Of a DNA stretch of 64,000 bases, positions 57,195 through 64,000 are shown piece by piece (the stretch's first letter is position 1; every line of letters starts with the position of its first letter). The stretch is from the NCBI GenBank assembly GCA_030220185.1, contig JASPKZ010001239.1, positions 1 through 64,000 of the forward strand, given 5' to 3'. Below the pieces are notes generated by a model. It was not told the DNA's origin. It saw nothing but the letters and a program-made list of their open reading frames with translations, and searched no databases. The DNA comes from Diploptera punctata. Taxonomy: Eukaryota > Arthropoda > Insecta > Blattodea > Blaberidae. The position numbers were made by a program, and so were the translations under genes.

Positions 57195-57699
57195 GTTGTC
57201 ACATCAGAATCGACTGAAGCATGACTCAAATGCATCATCCATATGTAATAAACTATTTTAAGTTGTAATAATTGATTAGATATATTTTATAACACGTTAT
57301 ATGTTTTGAATATTATTTTCATTCAAGAAGAATAACACGTATATTCAGGGGACGTATTTTTAATTTAATGAAGGGAACTACTTTTTCGCGTACTTATTGC
57401 TTCTACATCGTAACCAATGAAAAGCGAGCAGGTCGCATGGTTTTGTTTTGACGAGGATCACTTGAAGAGCGGGTAGCCTATAATTTACTTGACTTTTAAT
57501 TTTGTTCTAAAATGGCATAAAAGACATAAGATTTTCTAAAGGAGATATAGTAGGCCTGTCATATAAAATGAAAATTATCTCTTGGAAATAAAAATAGATC
57601 ATCGGTTGATTAATGTCTTTGACATCGTCCGATTCCTAATAGCCAATTTTGTCGGTCCATTCATTCTCCTGTTGTAGATGTTTCTCCTTCATGTATAAA
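57195..57699. other. No recognisable feature
   Basis: Possibly the 5' flank of the transposon above; no terminal repeat could be paired. Confidence 0.35.
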
Positions 57700-58620
57700 C
57701 ATATTCCCTGACTAGGAGGTTTTAGGTCTTCCTCTGCCTCGTCTTCCCTCAGGTGTTCATTCCAAAACAGATTTTGGTAGCCGATCCTCTTCCATTCGCT
57801 GGACATGTCCGTACCATCTTAATTGCTGAGTTTTAATATAATCTAAAATAGTGTCTTCAATCTTCTCCCTTATAACTGAGTTCCTAATTTTTTTTCTTCT
57901 TGAAATTCTTGCTGCCCTTCGTATAAAATCCATTTCCGTTGCCAAAAGATACTTATTTGTTTTTCTTGTTAATGGCCAAAGTTCTGCTCCATAAGTAATG
58001 ATGCTTTTAACAATTGTATGATATATATTCATTTTATTTTTATTACTTATGTTTTTATCCCACAATATTCCATTGAGGCAAGCAATTGCAAATTTTCCTT
58101 TATTATTTCTATTTCTTATTTCCTCTTCATAACTCCCATTTTTATTTATTTTTATTCCTAAATATGTGATCTCACTACAAGATTTTATTGTTTTTTCAGT
58201 CTGCAATATTAAATTTTGTTCTGGTTCACCAATTGACAAATATTTTGTTTTTTTCATGTTCAAAATGAATCCCCATTTTTCATATTCTTCTATTAATTTT
58301 CTAGTCATATATTCTAAATCTTCATAATCTCGTGCAATTAACAATTGATCATCTGCAAAATGTAAGTTGTATAAAGTTTTGTTGTTTGAAATAGGAATTC
58401 CCATGCTTGAACATTTTCTCCTCCAATTCTTTAATGTTTCATGTACATATATTTTAAACAGAGTCGGTGATAGACAACAACCTTGACGAAGACCTTTATT
58501 TATCGTAAAACCATGTGACAATTTACTGCCAATTTTAATTTGGATATGCAATTGTCATATAAATTTTGTATAGCTTTAATTATTATAGTCTTAATTCCCA
58601 TACGTCTTAAGCAATCCATA
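57700..58620 (-). pseudogene. LINE 3' half (RT palm to C-terminus), relative of 2844-4430
   Basis: Minus-strand frame 58551-57757 reads GFTINKGLRQGCCLSPTLFK, NLHFADDQLLIARDYEDLEY, ITYLGIKINKNGSYEEEIRN, AELWPLTRKTNKYLLATEMD and LRWYGHVQRMEEDRLPK. The catalytic FADD is intact over 264 codons. A frame break near 58553 separates upstream residues (MDCLRRMGIKTIII). The order and phrases parallel the LINE at 2844 (GLKQGCSLSP; FADDQLVLA; KWLGHVLRM), indicating one family. 5' truncated. Confidence 0.8.
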
Positions 58621-58851
58621 GTTTCTCTATAGGGACATAAAAATGCCAATTCAAAATGCCTCACATAATATAATAGGGAAAGGTCTTAAAATAAATGACA
58701 AAATACTGTAACCTCCATTTTAATTAATGGAGTGTTGTCAGTATTCTCAAAATAAAACGATTTTTATAAAACTATTTCAAGAATTGTCAATCTTGCATCA
58801 GAATGTAATACAGTGCATGATTTTCTTGATTACGATATTTGTGTGTTGCAG

Positions 58852-59009
58852 TACATCAAGTCCCCATCATTGTAATACTTAAACGTCACAGTTGTCAAGA
58901 TGCTCAAAGTGGTTGGTGCCTCGTGGTTCCAGACCCGCGTCAGCACCTGCATCGTGGGTGCTGTTCTTGGTCTTGGAGTTCTTGCAATCATCATGGGAGA
59001 AATGAATCA
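58852..59009 (+). CDS. Candidate host-gene exon with start codon and a membrane segment
   Basis: A plausible acceptor (TTTGTGTGTTGCAG, ending 58851) precedes 48 bases of possible 5' UTR and an ATG at 58900. The frame reads MLKVVGASWFQTRVSTCIVG, then AVLGLGVLAIIMGEMN, and ends in phase 2 at a consensus donor GTAAGT (59010-59015). Residues ~15-32 are a hydrophobic helix with small residues, fitting a signal anchor or transmembrane segment. Codons are noticeably GC-rich in an AT-rich setting. If unspliced it would stop one codon later (37 aa). No other exon is visible in the window. I do not recognise the protein. Alternative: a chance frame. Confidence 0.45.
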
Positions 59010-59576
59010 GTAAGTTATGTTCTATTAGCCCTGTTATTAGTACAAATATATAGACCTAATACGTGAGAATTAAGTAGGCCTACTGATATGTGATTGATGT
59101 TTTGTATCTCATTAGCTCACAGTTTTTTTTTTTTTTCAATCTCCTGAGGTGTTTCATTCTACAATAGTGTGACACAAGAATTATGCCAACGTTCAGCGGC
59201 AATTCCTTGAAATCAAATAAAAAAAAAGTAATTGTTCGAAGTGGCTAAATTGAAATACCTAGGAACAATAATTACAAATAGGAATGATATGCACAAAGAA
59301 ATTAAACATAGGCTCATTCTCGAAGTATATGCTATTTTGCATTATAGGAACTCTTGTCGTCCCAACTTCTCTCGAAAATTGTTAAACTGAAAATATATAA
59401 AACTTTTCTTCCCCCAGTTATATTATATAGATGCGAAACACGGACTTTTACTTTAAGGGAGGAAAGGAGATTACGAGTATTTGAGAATAAAGTTCTCAGG
59501 AAACTTTTTGAACCAAAGAGAAATGAATAGACAGGTGAATGGAAAAGACTACATAACAGTGAACTACGGGGTTCTT

Positions 59577-60510
59577 CATTTATAACCTAACGGGCACACG
59601 GCGTTTCCCTTCTCCCGAGTTCTTGCTAGATTACCCCACTACCGGCTGCCCTTGAGCGCGCGCATCTGCTAGCAGCACCACTCGGCAGTACTGTATCGTC
59701 GAGCAATATGAACAGGCGATAGAATCTAGATCAACGCATTTTTGTGTGTGTGTAAAAGTTATTTTCATTGTGAATCACCAAGCCGTGTTCGCACAGAATA
59801 TAATCAAAAGTTCCGTGATGAAGTGCCTCCTTCCAGATTTACAATTCACGAGATTGTGAAGAAATTCGAAACCACTGGCTCTGTGTTAAACAGAAAACGA
59901 AAGCGTAAACGTACAGTTTTAACAGAGAAAAAGTTAGACGAAATAGGTGCAAGTTTTGAACGTACACCAACAAAATCCATACCAAAATTAGCACAACAGG
60001 TGGGAATTTCAGAGCCTTCTGCACATAGAGCAACTAAATTATTAAAACTAAAACCTTATAAGTGTACACGTGACCATTGTTTAAAACAAGGTGACACAGT
60101 ATCACGAATGCATTACTGTGAATGGTTTCTTTCATCAGTGAATGACGGTTTAATTGATCCACAACTTCTGTTTTTTATTTTTTCCGACGAGGCGTGGTTC
60201 CACCTAAATGGTCGTGTCAACACTCATAATAATCGGTACTGGGCATCTGAAAATCCATATCGCGTTGAAGAAATCTCTCTTAGTGATCGGAAAGTTGGAG
60301 TTTGGTATGGCTCAACTTAATCAAGTGAATCAGAATGTGTTTCCCGATATAATGCCTTTTTAGGCGAGGGTGGAAGACATTTCCAGCATCTTCTATAAGG
60401 TAAGATTTTATACGCGCGGAGTTTATGTAGGAGCAAAGCCGGCTGTGATTCACCCAACCGCGCACATGCAAAACGCCGTATGTCCGTTGAGCTATAAATG
60501 GAGAACCCTA
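59577..60510 (+). mobile_element. Tc1/mariner-like element with TIRs and TA duplication, internally deleted
   Basis: Ends GGGGTTCTTCATTTATA...CGGCGTTT and complement AACGCCGTATGTCCGTTGAG...GAGAACCC, flanked by TA (59575-59576, 60511-60512). 934 bp. Carries a longer transposase remnant than 50536-51172. TIR sequence differs from that element although the proteins are related. Confidence 0.85.
59708..60388 (+). pseudogene. Mariner-like transposase, N-terminal two-thirds plus C-terminal codons
   Basis: ATG at 59708 gives MNRR-stop-NLDQRIFVCV, then a slip in (GT)n shifts to CKSYFHCESPSRVRTEYNQK. From 59742 the frame is open for 192 codons: PPSRFTIHEIVKKFETTGS, TKSIPKLAQQVGISEPSAHR (second HTH), LKLKPYKCTRDHCLKQGD, and FIFSDEAWFHLNGRVNTHNN with the first catalytic Asp at residue 149. 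After RKVGVWYG the frame stops, and the DNA continues in frame into SRYNAFLGEGGRHFQHLL, the protein's C-terminus. Second and third acidic residues are deleted. Confidence 0.8.
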
Positions 60511-60716
60511 TACATTATATTTATAGCAAACCACTAATGAGAACAGTTAAGTCTCATAGACCACGGTGGGCAGGGTATGTGGCATGAATGGGGAATGAAA
60601 GAGGGACGTGAGAGCTTCTTGAAGGAAAACCAGAGGGAAAACGCCCAGTTAGTAGACCAAGAATGAGGTGGAAAAATAGCATTGACCATAATTTGAGGGA
60701 AGTAGATTATACAGGG

Positions 60717-61375
60717 GGCACGCCGTAGCTTAGTGGTTAAGGCACTGCGCTACAAGCCGGAAGATCGAAGGTTCAAGTCCCGGCGGGGTCAGGATTTTTA
60801 AACTGACCCAAATCTTCTGGCGGCACTGTGACCCTGGGGTCGACTCAGCCTCTAACGGAAATGAGTACCAGACTCTTGTTCTGGGGTAAAGGCGGCCGTC
60901 ACGCAGGGCTGACAACCCGGCTGACATCAAGTGCCGATTGTCCAGAAAAAGTGGGAGCCTTAACCTCCCACTACCCCAAGGGCCTCCTGAGGCCTGTAGT
61001 GGGATTACTTCCGATTGAGGGTCTTTCCACTTTTCAGCGGTTGCCCTTTTACCAGCCGGCTGCTGGCCCTTCACATCCACATGTGTCAATCACAGAGGTA
61101 GATGATCAACAGCCAGTGTAGGGGTGACATGTGGTTAGTATGTCGAGTCCCCCAGCCGTCATAGCTGGTTCCTCAACCTGGAGCCGCTACTTATTGTAGC
61201 TACCCAATTGCCTCACGATGCTGGGTGGGCACCGGTCCCATACTGGCCGAAATACCATGAGAAAATTTCTTCCCCCATGGAGACTCGAACCAGCGCAAGT
61301 CCCGTAGCTCTGCGCCAAGGCTTCCTACCTTAACCGCTCGGCTACGGCGCGGGATTACTTTACTTTACTTCACTT
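60717..61375 (+). mobile_element. SINE-B nested in RTE-P, itself split by SINE-D
   Basis: Head CACGCCGTAGCTTAGTGGTT and body to 61020, then tail TTACTTTACTTCACTT (61357-61375). AGATTATACAGGG at 60704-60716 and 61376-61388 is the target duplication. Confidence 0.9.
61021..61350 (-). mobile_element. SINE-D nested in the SINE-B tail
   Basis: GGGATTACTT at 61011-61020 and 61351-61360 frames a complement SINE-D with a clear head (GAGACTCGAACCAGCGCAAG; CCGCTCGGCTACGGCGC). Confidence 0.9.
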
Positions 61376-61465
61376 AGATTATACAGGGGATGATTGGAAA
61401 ACATGGATAGGGATGTGTGGAGAGCTTATGTCCGCACGGCCATGAACCCACGGGTTCAGTTTTAG

Positions 61466-61676
61466 TTAATTGTTAAGCAGAAACATCACATGCTATCAGT
61501 TACAGCATTCGTAATACACTAGTTTCTATGCTGTTTTAATTTAATGAAATACGATCCATATTCGAAAGGTATCCGAAACATAATTTTGAAGCACTCTACA
61601 CGTAACTGGACAATACAGATGGTGAGAGAATAGAATATCGCTGTCTAATATCCTGTTTACAGCTGATATATTTTTT
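61466..61676. other. No recognisable feature
   Basis: Short AT-rich spacer. Confidence 0.4.
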
Positions 61677-61897
61677 TTTCGTTTATACTGGTTTTCCTTA
61701 TTGTTTTTTTTTTCACCTTTTACTTTGTTTGTTCTACCTGTAAGTTAACTTTCTTTAATTCTCACATAGACACAAGGACAGGAAACACACACTCAGCCCC
61801 AAGGTGGAGATTTAAAATCCCCTACCCCGCCAGGAATCGAACCTGGGTCGCCGGAGTGGAAGGTAGGAACTCTACCGACTACGCCACGGCGACGGAC
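61677..61897 (-). mobile_element. SINE-E, complement copy
   Basis: CCAGGAATCGAACCTGGGTC (B-box complement) and CTACGCCACGGCGACGG (head), with TTCGTTTATACTGGTTTTCC at the 3' end. Matches 51831-52044. Confidence 0.85.
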
Positions 61898-61999
61898 AGA
61901 TATTGAAACCTAAACAGACAAATGACATCCTAAATATTTTGGATTGAATCTAACATGAATATGGAGAGCCTACTGTAATTCTTAATATAAAAATATGTA

Positions 62000-62160
62000 T
62001 TAACTAACTGATTGGCACTATCGAGCCCATAGGTTCATGGCTGCGCGGACATAAGCTCTCCACACATTATTATCCTGAGCTAATGTTTTCCAATCATTCA
62101 TTTTCCTCAAATCATACTTAATGTTATTCTCCCACCCCATTTTTGGTCCACCAACTAAAA
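62000..62160 (-). mobile_element. RTE-P 3' tail, truncated
   Basis: TAACTAACTGATTGGCACTA (tail complement) to TTTTGGTCCACCAACT. Only the last ~160 bp of the element. Confidence 0.75.
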
Positions 62161-62179
62161 ATAATGTTGTGGCAGTATG

Positions 62180-62665
62180 TTAAAAATTCATAGCGCGACA
62201 GGCCTAGAAAGCCCTTAGTCCCCAGCCGGCTGCTGGTCTCACATCCACATGTGTTAATCACAGAGCTTGATTATATCTAGCCAATATAGGGTGTGATACG
62301 TTATTATGTAACTAGAAATTAACCATACTCTAAATTATTGTAAATAATTAATTGTATTGTAACTAAAACCGTAACATACCGGATGGTGAAATAGGGTTCA
62401 TATTATTGGAGATTCAATAAAAAAATAATATAGGGGGTGACATATGGTCAGAATATTTTGCGCCCAGCCGTTATAGTTGGTTTTCTCAACATAAAACCGC
62501 TACTTATGGTAGCTATCCAAATTCCTCAAGATACTGGGTGGACACCGGTCCCATACTGGCCGAAATTCCATGAAGAAATATCATCCCCCAACGTCAAACC
62601 AGCACCAAGTCCCATAGCTCTGCGCCAAGCATGATGTCTGCAACCACTCGGCAATGGCGCGGGGC
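62180..62665 (-). mobile_element. SINE-D, complement, with nested insertion
   Basis: GCGCGACAGGCCTAGAAAGC to CGGCAATGGCGCGGGG; the body is interrupted at 62292-62426. Confidence 0.85.
62292..62426 (+). mobile_element. 135-bp A-tailed insertion with 9-bp target duplication, unknown family
   Basis: AATATAGGG at 62283-62291 and 62427-62435 flanks the insert. It ends GATTCAATAAAAAAAT, which looks like a polyadenylation signal merging into a short A tail, so it is a retroposed piece. No tRNA-like head, no LINE match. Confidence 0.7.
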
Positions 62666-62739
62666 TGCGGCGGTATGTTACCGTTGTGTAAAAATAGAGA
62701 TTGCACCGGTTTTGTGTAATTTGGTAACCTAAGGGTTTC

Positions 62740-63078
62740 TAAGTCCACCGCTGTGGTCTCGAGGTCGCGTGCTGCCTTGTCACGCAGCGGGCCCGGGTTC
62801 GATTCCCGGTCGGAGCAGTTTTTCTGGGTGAGGTTTTATTGGGGATTTTCCTCACCTCTAAGACAAATGTCAGGAAAACTTTAAGGCTCATACGGTCCCC
62901 GAAATCATATGGCCATCATTATCATCATCCTTATCATTATCATTATCATCCTTCACCGGTGTGTAAAGCAACGGGAAGCTACCACACCTACAATTCCCTA
63001 GTAAAGCTGTAAGCATAGCATCAAAATGCTATGATTGTAGTCAAGGACCTGCCTTCCGGCAGAATTACTATTGATGGA
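62740..63078 (+). mobile_element. SINE-A, full length, best copy
   Basis: Head CCACCGCTGTGGTCTCGAGG, B-box GGGTTCGATTCCCGG, TTCCTCACCTCTAAGACAAA, (TCAT)n, and end CCTGCCTTCCGGCAG. Closest to the family consensus of the copies here. Confidence 0.9.
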
Positions 63079-63314
63079 AGGGTTTCTAGAGTAAATATAC
63101 AATTTTTAAAAATTGGTCAGATTAAAAAAATAACAGCTAGATGTAGAATATAGATCTCTACATAGATAAAGTAAGTTGAAATAGGCCTATTTAGAAAAGT
63201 CGAATCCAGAACAGCTTTATTAAGAAACTTACAGCCACAATAGATAAATCATCTAAATAATGTTATCTGATTTATATTACTGTTAGCCAATGATGATATA
63301 TAATTTTTACATTT

Positions 63315-63608
63315 TTGGCGCCATGGAACGCTTATTTAGCGCACTGTGTACCAGCAGCAATTTTCGAATTTCTGCAAGGAAACTCGGTATATGCCATTGA
63401 AATAAAACGAATAAAGTACATTAAAAAAATCAACGAAGTTCTGCCATTAGGAGTTGAGGATTTACCTAAAAGCCGTATTTGGCTATTCTTTACCACCAGT
63501 GGATATTCGATCGGAGAACTAGTGACTTTTAGCAATGTGATAACACATGTTCTCGCTAGAGCCAATTGCCAACGTGTTTGCTCACATAAAAGGGGATTCT
63601 ATCACTAG
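63315..63608 (+). CDS. Unrecognised ~97-codon open frame
   Basis: An open frame with no ATG at its start (opens at TTG 63315): APWNAYLAHCVPAAIFEFLQ, IKRIKYIKKINEVLPLG, LFFTTSGYSIGELVTFSNVI. Composition is protein-like and less AT-biased than its flanks. No domain recognised, and no clear splice sites. May be an exon piece, a transposon relic or chance. Confidence 0.25.
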   Translation: MAPWNAYLAHCVPAAIFEFLQGNSVYAIEIKRIKYIKKINEVLPLGVEDLPKSRIWLFFTTSGYSIGELVTFSNVITHVLARANCQRVCSHKRGFYH

Positions 63609-64000
63609 AGCCAACGTACATTAGTGGGTAAGTTAGGTTGAGAAAATAGGCAAGTTAGTACACCAGATTAGTTTGGCGTTAGTGATAAATTGGCCACACT
63701 CTCTGAGCAACGACTAATACACATTTTACATTAAAAATATGCTGATTTTAGGTTACTTTTAGATCAACTTCCCACTTTATTTTAAGGCATTTTTCACATT
63801 AAACAATCAACATATATATTTCTCTCAGGTAACATACTGCAACAATATATATATATATTTTTTTTGTTGGTGGCGTAATGCCATAGAATCCCCCTCCACC
63901 GAATTTTAAAAATCGCTTTTTTTGCTGTCACGTTTGTTTTATCGCAAGTTAACTGAATACATACGATTTACTTAACAAAATAAGGATATAGCCTATTCCT
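63609..64000. other. No recognisable feature
   Basis: AT-rich, with a short (TA)n near 63846. Confidence 0.4.

Larger units (their letters stand above)
59226..61465 (+). mobile_element. RTE-P copy carrying two later insertions
   Basis: Host pieces: 59226-59574 (VAKLKYLGTIITNRNDMHKE; RRLRVFENKVLRKLFEPK), 60513-60703 (RTVKSHRPRWAGYVA-like; GRPRMRWKNSI) and 61376-61465 (LDYTGDDWKT; VWRAYVRTAMNPR). Possible target duplication TAATTGTT at about 59229 and 61467. Interrupted by the Tc1-like element and by SINE-B plus SINE-D. Confidence 0.8.

Noticed and set aside
58839..59066. 75-codon frame MCVAVHQVPIIVILKR...
   Set aside because: It reads a different frame across the better-supported exon at 58900-59009 and runs through its consensus splice donor.
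62740..62815. tRNA genes at SINE heads (A, B, C, D, E families)
   Set aside because: A and B boxes are present, but each head is continuous with a repeated SINE body, and cloverleaf pairing is imperfect.

Overview
This window looks like intergenic sequence from a large, repeat-rich insect genome, most likely a cockroach (Blattodea; Periplaneta-like). The evidence is AT-rich background sequence, several tRNA-headed SINE families, many 5'-truncated non-LTR retrotransposon ends encoding phrases such as GHVARM...GRPRMRW, DNA transposons at every stage of decay, long microsatellites, and no intact conventional host gene. A short fragment at about 6.68-6.86 kb encodes a bacterial-type 4Fe-4S ferredoxin signature and reads like DNA transferred from a Bacteroidetes-type endosymbiont. 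A cockroach host (Blattabacterium) would explain this, but the species assignment is inference.

Layout. 1-1564 is a long CACG/CACACT microsatellite, followed by SINE-A. 2.3-4.5 kb is a dispersed repeat split by an internally deleted LINE that has both ends and a perfect 9-bp target duplication. 5.9-8.1 kb holds a hairpin MITE, SINE-B, the bacterial fragment and a foldback built from duplicated transposase 3' ends. 9-17 kb is dominated by one RTE-like LINE family (called RTE-P here), CR1-like tails, two TIR elements and the first copy of a composite pearl/Helentron-like element (160-bp tandem core, tRNA-like segment, 200-bp palindrome). 18.4-22.7 kb is a cluster of SINEs A, B and C in AAT microsatellite. 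24-28.9 kb has a Helentron-like element hit by RTE-P, a palindromic RTE-P tail with a 13-bp target duplication, a Tc1 relic and a nested RTE-P/LINE/CR1 stack. 29.3-30.2 kb is a DDE transposase pseudogene.

32.1-33.5 kb and 40.6-41.7 kb are inverted copies of a GC-rich modular repeat I cannot assign to any known class (element G). Between them lies the best-preserved LINE (35.2-39.9 kb; coiled-coil ORF1, EN, RT and zinc knuckle, with several inactivating changes). 42-51 kb contains MITEs, SINE-D copies that gave rise to a 4 x 70-bp tandem array, the larger pearl-like element (11 core units), a second Helentron-like copy and an internally deleted Tc1-like element. 51.8-64 kb contains SINE-E copies, long ATT microsatellite, a chimeric SINE, another LINE 3' half, and an RTE-P copy invaded by a Tc1-like element and by SINE-B, itself invaded by SINE-D.

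The only good candidate for a host-gene exon is 58852-59009, which could encode a short membrane segment between convincing splice sites. No functional RNA gene, CRISPR array or operon is present. The elements do not work together as a pathway; the biology of the window is transposition, nesting and decay. Names such as RTE-P, SINE-A to SINE-E and element G are labels used only here.
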